Assembly: GCA_024102915.1 (NCBI GenBank)
Contig: JAGFJG010000168.1
Span: forward strand, 1 to 45,760
Source: Caldilineales bacterium
Lineage (GTDB): Bacteria > Chloroflexota > Anaerolineae > J102
Length of the DNA: 45,760 nt
Direction of reading: 5' to 3'
Below are positions 35,813-43,445 of this stretch, piece by piece. A model generated the notes under the pieces. That model did not search any database, was not told where the DNA came from, and saw only the letters and a list, made by a program, of their open reading frames with translations. Position 1 is the stretch's first letter. Each line of letters begins with the position of its first letter. Both the position numbers and the translations under genes were made by a program.

Positions 35813-36664
35813 TCAGTCCGTGGACTGCGTGCGCAGAAACGCCGCGCCAAGCGCACCTGGCCCGGCGTGTACGGCCAGAGCCGGGCCTGCCTCAGCCTGA
35901 AGAATGTCCGTCGGCTCGATGCCGCGGCTCAGCGCCAGTTGGGCAACGAGTAAGTCAGCCATATCCTGGTTGCGGGTGTGGGCGACAGCGAGGGTGTCGA
36001 GGGTGATTCCGGTTTCCTGGTTAAGGAGTTGCTGCATCCCGCGCCGCATGCTGCGCACCGCCCCGCTAAACCTGATCTCTCCCTCGTTGAGCGTGAGAAT
36101 AGGCTTGATGGAGAGGACGCCCGACATGCGCTTGATCACGGACATCACCGGGGCGAGACGTCCGCCGCGTTGCACGGCCTCGATCGTGTCGAGCAGAATA
36201 TAGATGTGGAGGCGGCGGCGGGCCGATTCCAGGTCCGCCAGGATTTCCTGCGATGAGTTTTGCGCTTCGGCCAATTGGGCAGCACGCAGCACGAGCAGCC
36301 CTTCGCCGAGCGAAAGCGACCATGTATCGAAAACCTGCACCCGCCCGCCGAAGTCTGCGGCTGCCAGAACGGCGCTATTGAACGTGCCGCTATGCTTTCC
36401 GGTTACGGTCATGGCAACGACTTCATCGCAATTTTGCAAGGCCCGTTCATAACCTTCAGCCCACATCCCCGGCGAAGGGCCGCTGGTTTGCGGCGGCTGG
36501 CTGATGTCGTATCGTTGCCAGAACGTCGCCCGGCTGGCGGCGCCGTCGATCAATTCCTCGTCGCCGAAGCGAGCGATCAGAGGGACGATGTCAATCTGGT
36601 AACGTTCGATCAAAGCCGGCGGCAGGTCGCACCCGCTGTCGGCGACAATTGCGATTCGAGTCAT
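35813..36664 (-). CDS. DegV-family fatty-acid-binding protein
   Basis: This 283-aa cytosolic protein matches DegV/FakB proteins, which bind a fatty acid and, with FakA, present it for phosphorylation. Seen: IVADSGCDLPP at the start, TSGPSPGMW, VTGKHSGTFNSA (ligand Ser/Thr region), and the C-terminal AGPALAVHAGPGALG, where the His is conserved. FakA is not nearby. ATG 36664 is chosen by family fit. A promoter and a hairpin lie directly upstream. It starts the run degV, protease, lytic transglycosylase, IPK. Confidence 0.9.
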   Translation of the reverse strand: MTRIAIVADSGCDLPPALIERYQIDIVPLIARFGDEELIDGAASRATFWQRYDISQPPQTSGPSPGMWAEGYERALQNCDEVVAMTVTGKHSGTFNSAVLAAADFGGRVQVFDTWSLSLGEGLLVLRAAQLAEAQNSSQEILADLESARRRLHIYILLDTIEAVQRGGRLAPVMSVIKRMSGVLSIKPILTLNEGEIRFSGAVRSMRRGMQQLLNQETGITLDTLAVAHTRNQDMADLLVAQLALSRGIEPTDILQAEAGPALAVHAGPGALGAAFLRTQSTD

Positions 36665-36681
36665 GGTCGATGCGTGGGAAA

Positions 36682-36713
36682 AGCCCAGCCGCCTTGGTTC
36701 AGGCAACTGGGCT
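36682..36713 (-). promoter_or_regulatory. Terminator-like hairpin in the degV leader
   Basis: On the minus strand AGCCCAG-TT-GCCT-GAACCA-AGGC-GG-CTGGGCT folds into 7 and 4 bp stems around a 2x2 internal loop, followed by TTTTC and then, 18 nt past the stem, the degV ATG. It could be an attenuator, or a 5' stabilising stem if transcription starts at its base. It cannot be the terminator of an upstream minus-strand gene, because none is within 1 kb. Confidence 0.6.
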
Positions 36714-36725
36714 ATCTATAATCTA

Positions 36726-36749
36726 CGCATTATCGCATGGATGTGTCAA
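36726..36749 (-). promoter_or_regulatory. Candidate degV promoter
   Basis: A perfect TTGACA (36749-36744) is followed at 17-18 bp spacing by GTAGAT/TAGATT, a weak -10. Transcription would begin about where the leader hairpin starts. Confidence 0.4.
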
Positions 36750-36782
36750 TTTGCGCACCCCGCACGGGTGTGGCTCAAATTC

Positions 36783-36806
36783 TTGTATGCAGCACACTTG
36801 CAAAGC
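36783..36806. repeat. 24-nt direct repeat, copy 1 (operator-like)
   Basis: TTGTATGCAGCACACTTGCAAAGC-type sequence matches copy 2 (37110-37133) at 20 of 24 positions, all four differences being transitions. Its core TGCAG-N5-TTGCA is a near-palindrome. It lies 34 bp upstream of the degV -35 box. Confidence 0.65.
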
Positions 36807-36825
36807 CTCTAACAACCATAACTGC

Positions 36826-36882
36826 GACGAAAGTGGACGAAAATCGACGACAGGACGAAGCCAGAAATCGTCTACCTTCGTC
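36826..36882. repeat. GACGAA-word palindrome, second locus
   Basis: GACGAAAGTGGACGA (36826-36840) pairs with TCGTCTACCTTCGTC (36868-36882) at 13 of 15. The 14-mer GACGACAGGACGAA (36846-36859) is identical to the inverse of 15977-15990. Confidence 0.75.
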
Positions 36883-37055
36883 TTATTGTCTGAGCCTTAT
36901 GGAGTCTTTTGCCGGAAGTGATGCATAGATTTGAACCACACCCATCCTGCACCAGAAAGTTTATCAGACGCTACTGTGTATCGTGCCAGCGCACACGCGT
37001 TTCCAACTGTCCGGGTGCAGCAGAGTTAGAAAGGCGTTATCTCGGTTACTGTTGT

Positions 37056-37083
37056 TTGTCCAATCTATGAAACTGCGTATGAT
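37056..37083 (+). promoter_or_regulatory. Candidate promoter of the membrane protein/AarF pair
   Basis: TTGTCC (37056-37061), 16 bp, TATGAT (37078-37083). The start point near 37090 gives a leader of about 60 nt that contains copy 2 of the 24-nt repeat. Confidence 0.4.
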
Positions 37084-37109
37084 AAAAAATGTTTGCGCCA
37101 ATATCCTTT

Positions 37110-37133
37110 TTGTATGCAACATATTTGCAGAGC
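37110..37133. repeat. 24-nt direct repeat, copy 2 (operator-like)
   Basis: This copy contains a perfect inverted repeat TGCAA-CATAT-TTGCA (37115-37129), like a repressor site. It lies just downstream of the candidate promoter and 15 bp before the ATG at 37149, where a bound protein could block transcription or translation. Confidence 0.65.
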
Positions 37134-37148
37134 GGAGCGACCAAGACT

Positions 37149-37805
37149 ATGAGAAGGCCCCGATTCATCAGTCACTTTAACTGGCGCATGTTGTTGATGC
37201 GAATAGCGCTCAACAGCATCGCCCTTACGCTAGTTGTCGCGATCCTGCCCAATATCTATTTTGTGCAGATCAGCGTGAGCAATATTCTGCTTCTGGCCAT
37301 TGTGATGGGGGTGCTGAACGCCTTTGTAAAACCGATTATTCAGTTTCTTACGCTGCCCCTGGTGTTCGCCACGTTTGGCATTGTCCTCGTACTGGTCAAC
37401 GCAGCAATGATCATTCTGTTGGCGATTCTGTTTCCAACCCGCCTCGCAGTTGATTCTATCTGGGCTTCCATGCTAGGCGGCTTGCTTTTTGGCATTATCA
37501 GCAGCTTTTTCGAGGCGCTCTTCGGCCTCACTATCCCAATCGTGCCAGAAGAAGAGAAAGAGTTGCGAAAACGACTTGAAGGCGAATCGGCAATGGCGAA
37601 ACGGATGACGGCGTTCGCCACCGCAACGCCAGAACTTGGCAACGAACTCGTGGCGAACGATTCGCCAGAAACAAGTGATGCAACAGATTTTGAAACGACC
37701 CAGGCCAATGCCGCTCCCATTTCGGATGACGATGCCGAAGCGGAAGACGATCTTGAACCGGGCGATATCACTATGTCAACAGGCGGGGAGGAGGCGACGA
37801 AATGA
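37149..37805 (+). CDS. Phage-holin-family (PF04020-type) membrane protein with long acidic tail
   Basis: This 218-aa protein has four hydrophobic helices (about 15-35, 40-60, 66-90, 95-125) with GVLNAFVKPI between helices 2 and 3, the conserved feature of the chromosomal 'phage holin family' PF04020. Despite the name, such proteins are ordinary bacterial membrane proteins of unknown role, and no phage genes are near. The C-terminal 80 residues are soluble and acidic, unlike the usual short members (about 115 aa). ATG 37149 fits the domain. The stop overlaps the next start as ATGA, so it is coupled with an AarF kinase. Confidence 0.75.
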   Translation: MRRPRFISHFNWRMLLMRIALNSIALTLVVAILPNIYFVQISVSNILLLAIVMGVLNAFVKPIIQFLTLPLVFATFGIVLVLVNAAMIILLAILFPTRLAVDSIWASMLGGLLFGIISSFFEALFGLTIPIVPEEEKELRKRLEGESAMAKRMTAFATATPELGNELVANDSPETSDATDFETTQANAAPISDDDAEAEDDLEPGDITMSTGGEEATK

Positions 37806-39526
37806 GACGATCCTCTGTCGATAAAATTCGTGAGAACCTGCGTTTGCAGCAAGTTTATAATGTCTTCCTCAGGTACGCCTGGGATTTAGCGTTTGAAAAT
37901 TGGTCAACTCTCAGCGCCGCTCGCCATGCCGTGCAGGCCTGGGTATGGAATCTGCCGCCCGAACTGGCCGATATGAGCACGCCTGTCAAAGTGCGCCTGA
38001 TGCTGGAGGAATTGGGGCCTACCTATGTCAAGATGGGCCAAATCGTCTCCAGCCAGGCCTCTGTCATTCCCGTGGAGTGGCAGGTCGAGTTGGACAAACT
38101 GCAAAGCAGCGTCCCTCCTTTCCCAGCCTCGCAGGTTCGTGAAGTGCTGATTGAGGAATTGGGCGCGCCCCCTGAGGAACTTTTTGCCTCGTTCGAGCCG
38201 CAGCCATTTGCAGCCGCCTCAACCGCACAGGTGCATCGCGCCGTCTTGCACAACGGTGATACGGTCGCCGTCAAGGTGCAACGTCCGAACATCAAAGTTC
38301 AAATGAAAGCCGATCTGGGCATCATGCAAAATGCTGCCAGGGTCGCCACACGCCGGTCGGATTACATCAAAGCCATCGACCTCGACGGTATGTTGGAGCA
38401 ATTCAGCCAGAGCGCGCTGGCGGAGCTGGATTACACGGGCGAGGCGTACAACGCTTATCGCCTGCGCGAGAACATGAGCCAGATCCCGGACATTCATATT
38501 CCCACGATCTATTCCAATTTGTCGACCACAAAAATCCTGACGATGGAATTCATTCGGGGGGTCAAAATCACCAATCTGGAGGCCATCGAAGCGGCCGGGC
38601 TGGATCGGGCGCGGCTGGCTAATGCGGCATTACGCGCCGTCTCGAAGCAGTTGTTTATCGACGGCTTTTTCCATGCTGACCCCCATCCGGGAAATCTTCT
38701 GGTCAGCCTGGACACAGGTCAGATAACATTTATCGATACAGGGATGGTGGGAGAACTCACGATCAATCAACGACTCAATCTGGTGCAACTGCTCCTGGCT
38801 GTGCAGAAAGTCGACGTCAAGGGAATGGCTCAGGTCATGCGCAGTCTCAGCGTTCCCTATGTGAGTGAGGTTGACGAGAGCGCCTTTTATCGCGATTTCG
38901 AACGCTCGATTGGGCGCATCATGTATGGGGGAACGGCGGTGTCCATGGGCGAGGCGGTCAGCGTTTCCCTGGAATTGCTGCGCGTGCACGGGCTGCGATT
39001 GGATCCCCAACTAACGCTGGCGATCAAGGCGATGATGCAGGCTGAAGCTATCTCCAGCAGGCTCTATCCGGAAGGCGGTCTCGTGGCCGAAGGGACGCAG
39101 ATGGTACGGCAAATGCTGGTGCAGGAAGTCACTGCCGATAAGATTATCAACATCGCCAGCGATCAATTGATGATGGCCGCACGTGAAGTGTTCAGACGCT
39201 TGCCCAGTTTCCAGAATGCGACCATCAAATGGCTGGATCAATATCAGAAAGGCCGGTTCGAGGTTTACGTCGACACATCAAGCCTTGCCAAAGAAGTGAC
39301 CAAATTGGGCAAACTAGGCCGAATGATCACCATCGCCCTCATACTTGTGGGCATGATCATTGGCTCGGCTATCGCCACTGGCGTGATAGCGTTCACCGGC
39401 GCGCAGAATGAGACGTGGACCTTCATCATGCGGCTGGCTTATCTCGGCTACATCTTCGCCATGATCATTGCCATCATCATGGTCGTACGCCTGGTCTGGC
39501 AGTGGCTGCGCGGAACTGACCCGTAA
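37802..39526 (+). CDS. AarF/UbiB (ABC1) family atypical kinase
   Basis: This 574-aa protein has the UbiB/COQ8 features: the KxGQ motif (YVKMGQIVSSQ, about 77), the Ala-rich loop AAASTAQVHRA, VAVKVQRP with the ATP lysine, FFHADPHPGN and the metal Asp in FIDTGMVG. Two membrane helices end the protein (about 500-525, 540-562), as in bacterial UbiB. Family members support isoprenoid quinone synthesis or lipid handling through ATPase activity. It is translationally coupled to the upstream membrane protein, suggesting a shared membrane function. Confidence 0.92.
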   Translation: MRRSSVDKIRENLRLQQVYNVFLRYAWDLAFENWSTLSAARHAVQAWVWNLPPELADMSTPVKVRLMLEELGPTYVKMGQIVSSQASVIPVEWQVELDKLQSSVPPFPASQVREVLIEELGAPPEELFASFEPQPFAAASTAQVHRAVLHNGDTVAVKVQRPNIKVQMKADLGIMQNAARVATRRSDYIKAIDLDGMLEQFSQSALAELDYTGEAYNAYRLRENMSQIPDIHIPTIYSNLSTTKILTMEFIRGVKITNLEAIEAAGLDRARLANAALRAVSKQLFIDGFFHADPHPGNLLVSLDTGQITFIDTGMVGELTINQRLNLVQLLLAVQKVDVKGMAQVMRSLSVPYVSEVDESAFYRDFERSIGRIMYGGTAVSMGEAVSVSLELLRVHGLRLDPQLTLAIKAMMQAEAISSRLYPEGGLVAEGTQMVRQMLVQEVTADKIINIASDQLMMAAREVFRRLPSFQNATIKWLDQYQKGRFEVYVDTSSLAKEVTKLGKLGRMITIALILVGMIIGSAIATGVIAFTGAQNETWTFIMRLAYLGYIFAMIIAIIMVVRLVWQWLRGTDP

Positions 39527-39537
39527 TCCCGTTTTGA

Positions 39538-39957
39538 TCAGCGACCGAAGATCCATCCCAGAATTCCGCCGCGCTTTTTCTTCGGCGGCGGCGCTGCAAT
39601 CGGCGTCTCTTCCACAGGCGTGTGCTGATTGACGATATCCTCGTCGAATTCCATGCCCAGCGCCCGCATCTCGTCCTTGAGATCATCGCTGAACATATTG
39701 GGCGACCACGGCGGATCCCAGACGATGTTCACTTTGACCTCGCCGGCTCCGTCGATTCCCCCCGCCACGCGTTCGACGTTATGAATGATCTCAGGCCCCA
39801 TGGGACAGTGCGGCGTGGTCAACGTCATCGTCACATCGATGTCGTTATCGGACTTCACATTGATGTCGTAGACCAGGCCCATGTCAACGATGTTGAGCAT
39901 CACCTCGGGGTCGATAACTTGCTTGAGTTCGGTGCGAACGGCGTCAGATGTGATCAA
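39538..39957 (-). CDS. MIP18/SufT-family (DUF59) iron-sulfur assembly protein
   Basis: This 139-aa protein has the DUF59 domain (about 4-100): VIDPEVMLNIVDMGLVYDI, TLTTPHCPMG with its conserved Cys, and VWDPPWSPNMFSDD. Members act in Fe-S cluster assembly or delivery (SufT, PaaD-like). The frame is open to 40035, but GGAG 7 nt before TTG 39957 and family fit make TTG the likely start. The tail (KKKRGGILGWIFGR) is basic and amphipathic and could touch the membrane. It is convergent with the AarF gene (11 bp between stops). Confidence 0.82.
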   Translation of the reverse strand: MITSDAVRTELKQVIDPEVMLNIVDMGLVYDINVKSDNDIDVTMTLTTPHCPMGPEIIHNVERVAGGIDGAGEVKVNIVWDPPWSPNMFSDDLKDEMRALGMEFDEDIVNQHTPVEETPIAAPPPKKKRGGILGWIFGR

Positions 39958-40103
39958 GGAATGTCTCCGGAAGTGTGATGGGCGGGCAGCATACCACGCG
40001 CGGCAGGCCTCTGCCAAGAGACCTCTGGATTTCACCGCGACTTATTGTTGGCGGCAGGGTTCTATACCGGTAGAATAAACGAGTTCTGCGTTCAGAGTTC
40101 TAT

Positions 40104-40153
40104 GTTCGAGGTGCGAGGTTTGTTATCTTGCGTTTTACCTTCGAATCTCGAAC
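40104..40153. repeat. TTCGAG-word palindrome
   Basis: GTTCGAGGTGCGAGGT (40104-40119) and its approximate inverse ACCTTCGAATCTCGAAC (40137-40153) flank a 17-nt loop, with three substitutions and one indel. Further GTTC words lie to the left (40083-40100). It is in the 240-bp divergent spacer before the SDR gene. Confidence 0.7.
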
Positions 40154-40197
40154 TTCGGACTGAGGTCAAAACCATATTCGGAGGATTACCACGAAAC

Positions 40198-41004
40198 ATG
40201 AATGAAAACAATCTGCAAGGGAAATGGGCGCTGATCCTGGGCGCTTCCAGCGGCTTTGGCGCCGCCGCCGCCCGCGAGCTGGCCAGCCGCGGCATGAACA
40301 TCTTTGGCGTGCATCTCGACATGAAAATGACGATGCAACGCGTGGACGAGGTCGTCGCCGATATCGAGGCCGCCGGCAGCCAGGCCGTCTATTTCAACAT
40401 GAGCGCCACCAATGAGCGCAAGCGCGAGCGCGCTATCGCCAAAATGAGCGAAGCGCTTCAGGCGTCGGGTCAGGAACACATCTGGGTGATGATGCACTCG
40501 CTGGCATTCGGCAATCTCAAACCCTTTATTGCCGACAACCCGGACGACGCCGTCGATCAAAAGGCGATGGAAATGACGCTCGATGTCATGGCCCACTCCC
40601 TTGTCTATTGGACGCAGGATCTGGTGCGCGCCGGATTGTTGGGCCGGGGCAGCCGCATCTGGTCGATGACCTCGGAAGGTTCGCACCGGGTGCTGCGGGG
40701 CTATGGCGCCGTATCCGCCGCCAAAGCCGCCCTCGAATCGCACACCCGCCAGTTGGCGATGGAGCTTGGCTCCCGCGGCATTCTCGTCAACTGCATTCAG
40801 GCCGGCGTCACCGACACGCCCGCCCTGCGCATGATCCCCGGACATGACCAGATTATCGAAGCCAGCGTGCGGCGTAACCCCGGCGGTCGCATGACCACGC
40901 CCGAAGACATAGCCAAGACGATTGCCGCATTGGCCGACCCGTCCGTCGGTTGGGTTTCGGGCAGCGTGATCTTTGTCGATGGCGGTGAGGATTCCTCCGG
41001 CTGA
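40198..41004 (+). CDS. Enoyl-ACP reductase-like SDR (FabI/FabL type)
   Basis: This 268-aa short-chain dehydrogenase has GASSGFGAAAAREL at the cofactor site and a catalytic pair Tyr169/Lys176 in RGYGAVSAAKAALE. Tyr and Lys are separated by six residues, as in enoyl-ACP reductases FabI and FabL, not three as in classical SDRs. SLAFGNLKPF and the C-terminal ALADPSVGWVSGSVIFVDGG also fit FabL/FabI. It probably does the last reduction step of fatty-acid elongation with NAD(P)H. ATG 40198 follows a GGAGG; the upstream frame lies in the repeat. Confidence 0.78.
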   Translation: MNENNLQGKWALILGASSGFGAAAARELASRGMNIFGVHLDMKMTMQRVDEVVADIEAAGSQAVYFNMSATNERKRERAIAKMSEALQASGQEHIWVMMHSLAFGNLKPFIADNPDDAVDQKAMEMTLDVMAHSLVYWTQDLVRAGLLGRGSRIWSMTSEGSHRVLRGYGAVSAAKAALESHTRQLAMELGSRGILVNCIQAGVTDTPALRMIPGHDQIIEASVRRNPGGRMTTPEDIAKTIAALADPSVGWVSGSVIFVDGGEDSSG

Positions 41005-41006
41005 TC

Positions 41007-41417
41007 GTGGACACGGTTAGAATCGGCGCATTTGTCGAGATCGAATTGATCGATGTCAGAGGCCAGGCAGAACGTCTGGCCTTTGACGTTGTGCCCGCCG
41101 AAGCAGCGGATTTCGACCGTGGCTTGCTCGGTGAAGATGCGCCGCTGGCGATAGCGATCTTCGGCCAACCTGCCGGTCGCGAATTGCCCTACCGGATGGG
41201 TGACGTACAGAGCGTGCGCATCCTCAGCGTCCGGCCCTCGCAACTAAAGGAACTGAGTGACGCCGCCGCCCGTCGGGACGCATCAATCAAAAAGGCGCTG
41301 GATGCCATCGAGCGCACCAACGCCGCTGTTTTCGCCTCGTCGTTCAGCGGAAAGTGGGGAGATTACGACCCGGCCGGGATTGAGGAATGGGATGATTCGC
41401 CGGAGAGCGGCGACTAA
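41007..41417 (+). CDS. GreA/GreB C-terminal-domain-like protein
   Basis: This 136-aa protein starts at GTG 41007, 2 bp after the SDR stop. Residues 7-75 resemble the FKBP-like C-terminal domain of GreA: VEIELIDVRGQAERLAFDVV, GLLGEDAPLAIAIFGQPAG, then a closing beta strand. The N-terminal coiled coil that reaches the RNA polymerase active site is absent, so it cannot act as a normal transcript-cleavage factor. A helical segment (77-105) and an acidic tail follow. It may bind RNA polymerase or another partner; this is inferred only. Confidence 0.65.
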   Translation: MDTVRIGAFVEIELIDVRGQAERLAFDVVPAEAADFDRGLLGEDAPLAIAIFGQPAGRELPYRMGDVQSVRILSVRPSQLKELSDAAARRDASIKKALDAIERTNAAVFASSFSGKWGDYDPAGIEEWDDSPESGD

Positions 41418-41465
41418 AGCGCAATCGTTTCGCCATCCGCAGGGATGAGCAGCCGCGCACATCGT

Positions 41466-41945
41466 TCAAATATCACGTTTCACCGTGCATGTCGCCTGCC
41501 GGATTTCGCCCAAATGATAGGCCGTGTGCACGATAATAGCCATCGCCCCGCCGATCTCATTCTCCCCATCCCAGGCGTCGATGCTCCGGCAAAGATCGAG
41601 CACATCTTGATAAGCCTGGCGCAGGCGGGCGATGCGTTCGTCCCATTTCGTTGGAGTCACGGTCTGTAATTGCCAGGCGGCATTCCAATCGACCTCGCCC
41701 ACCGGCTCGGAGTGCATATAGATTTGCAGCACTTCCAGGTAATAGATCACATGCTCGACCTGGGCGGCGATGCTGGCGCAGGTATCCGACACCGGCAGGG
41801 ATGCCTGTTCGGCGGAAATCTCGGCCAGCGTTTCAAACAGGGATGTGCCCCTATCGAGATAGATGCCCTGGACTTCCTCAAAGGTTTCGGTGAGCAACAG
41901 GAATAGGGCTTCGGTAAAATGTTCGAGCGGAGCCTTGACAGTCAT
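41466..41945 (-). CDS. DinB/YfiT-like four-helix protein
   Basis: This 159-aa protein has the spacing of the DinB superfamily, with helices carrying candidate metal His residues: VEHVIYYLE (about 68) and VHTAYHLGEIRQA (about 142-147). Members are metal-binding, thiol-S-transferase-like or of unknown role. It begins 9 bp after the gatB stop and is probably on the gatCAB transcript. Confidence 0.7.
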   Translation of the reverse strand: MTVKAPLEHFTEALFLLLTETFEEVQGIYLDRGTSLFETLAEISAEQASLPVSDTCASIAAQVEHVIYYLEVLQIYMHSEPVGEVDWNAAWQLQTVTPTKWDERIARLRQAYQDVLDLCRSIDAWDGENEIGGAMAIIVHTAYHLGEIRQATCTVKRDI

Positions 41946-41954
41946 TGTTTCAGT

Positions 41955-43394
41955 TCATCCTTGAAGGCGTTGGGTCAACACCTGTCGCACGATGTCGGGA
42001 TTGGCTTTGCCCCGCGTCTCGCGCATCACCTGACCTAGGAACCAGCCCATGAGTTGCGTCTTTCCCTCGCGATAGCGCGCCACCTCGTCGGGATTGGCGG
42101 CCAGGATTCTATCGACGGCGGCGGCCAACGCCCCGGCGTCGCTTACCTGCGCCAACCCCTCGCGTTCCACAATCACATCCGCGTCCTCGCCGGTGACGAA
42201 CATCTCGCCCAGCACTTTGCTGCCGGTATTGGCATTGATGGTATTGGCAGCCACCAATTTCAGAAGGCCGGCAAATTGTCGCGGCGATACCGGCACATCA
42301 CTCCAGTCGCTCTCCGACTGATTCATCAGCCGGAACAGATCGCCGATAATCCAGTTGGCGACTTTTTTGGCATCCATAACGCCATCGGCAGCGGCCAGCA
42401 CGGATTCAAAATAATCGGCCACTGCGCGCTCCGCTATCAGCACGTCGGCGTCCTTGCGACTGAGTGCGTAATCCTGCTCGAAACGGGCGCGCCGGGCCAG
42501 CGGCAGTTCGGGCAGAGTTTCCGTCAGTTCATGCACCCACTCTCGTTCGATGAAAAGAGGCGGCAGGTCGGGTTCGGGAAAGTAGCGATAATCGTGGGCG
42601 TCCTCTTTCGAGCGCTGCACATAGGTGCGACCTTCGGCCTCCAACCAGCCCAGCGTGACTTGCTCGACCTCCTTCCCGGCTTCGAGCAATTGGCTCTGCC
42701 GCCCGATCTCGTAGTCTAGGGCGTTGCGCACAGCCCGAAAGCTGTTCAGATTCTTGATTTCGACCTTGGTGCCGTATCCCTGGCTGCCTTGCGGTCGCAG
42801 CGAGATGTTCGCCTCCATCCGCATCGCCCCTTTCTCCAGATCGCCGCTGTTGACGCCGATGTAAATCAGGAGTTGGCGCAGGCGTGTGAGATACTCGTTC
42901 ACCTCGTCCACGGAACGCAGGTCGGGCTCGGTGACGATTTCGAGCAGAGGCACACCCGCCCGGTTGAGATCGACCAGGCTCGCCTCACCGGCATGCACCA
43001 GTTTGCCTGTGTCCTCTTCCAAATGAGCGCGGGTAATGCCGATTCGCTTGACGCCGCTTTTTGTATCGATGTCGATATGACCGTCGAGGCACAGGGGCAG
43101 TTCATACTGGCTGATCTGGTAGCCCTTAGGCAGGTCGGGATAGGTGTAGTTTTTGCGGGCGAAGACGGCCACTTCGGCGATCGTGCAGTTCAAGGCCAGT
43201 CCGGCGCGGATGGTTTGCGCCACCGCTTCGCGGTTAATCACAGGCAGCATGCCGGGCATGGCCAGACAAACCGGGCAGGTGCAGGCGTTGGGCGAAGCAT
43301 CCCAGTTGTCGGTGGTGCAGCCGCAGAACATCTTCGATTGGGTGGCAAGCTGGGCATGGACTTCCATGCCGACGACGAGTTCGTAGGTGGTCAT
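41955..43394 (-). CDS. gatB: Aspartyl/glutamyl-tRNA amidotransferase subunit B
   Basis: This 479-aa subunit binds misacylated Glu-tRNA(Gln) or Asp-tRNA(Asn) and activates the side chain with ATP. It starts [13 protein letters not shown] and has the zinc ligands in FCGCTTDNW and ACTCPVC, the kinase-like cradle [11 protein letters not shown], and a C-terminal YqeY/GatB tail domain ending [12 protein letters not shown]. Length is typical. It is separated from gatA by a 51-bp spacer made of CAGT-word repeat. The presence of GatCAB suggests indirect Gln- or Asn-tRNA charging in this organism. Confidence 0.96.
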   Translation of the reverse strand: MTTYELVVGMEVHAQLATQSKMFCGCTTDNWDASPNACTCPVCLAMPGMLPVINREAVAQTIRAGLALNCTIAEVAVFARKNYTYPDLPKGYQISQYELPLCLDGHIDIDTKSGVKRIGITRAHLEEDTGKLVHAGEASLVDLNRAGVPLLEIVTEPDLRSVDEVNEYLTRLRQLLIYIGVNSGDLEKGAMRMEANISLRPQGSQGYGTKVEIKNLNSFRAVRNALDYEIGRQSQLLEAGKEVEQVTLGWLEAEGRTYVQRSKEDAHDYRYFPEPDLPPLFIEREWVHELTETLPELPLARRARFEQDYALSRKDADVLIAERAVADYFESVLAAADGVMDAKKVANWIIGDLFRLMNQSESDWSDVPVSPRQFAGLLKLVAANTINANTGSKVLGEMFVTGEDADVIVEREGLAQVSDAGALAAAVDRILAANPDEVARYREGKTQLMGWFLGQVMRETRGKANPDIVRQVLTQRLQG

Positions 43395-43440
43395 TCGGTA
43401 ATGAAGTGATCAGTAATGGAGTAATCAGTGAGCAAGTCAA
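43395..43440. repeat. CAGT-word repeat in the gatA-gatB spacer
   Basis: The plus strand reads GTAATGAAGTGATCAGTAATGG then AGTAATCAGTGAG, reiterated (G/A)TAATCAGT words like those at 22957-23019. It fills nearly the whole spacer and so forms the gatB ribosome-binding region, which has no obvious Shine-Dalgarno. Confidence 0.65.
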
Positions 43441-43445
43441 CTGGT

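Larger units (their letters stand above)
36665..37148. other. Divergent regulatory spacer between degV and the PF04020-type gene
   Basis: This 484-bp spacer has no gene. From left to right it holds the degV leader hairpin, a degV promoter, copy 1 of a 24-nt repeat, the GACGAA palindrome, a plus-strand promoter and copy 2 of the 24-nt repeat. Confidence 0.65.

Noticed and set aside
37149..37805. Prophage remnant because of a 'holin family' protein
   Set aside because: PF04020-type proteins are common chromosomal proteins; no phage structural, lysis or integrase gene is nearby.
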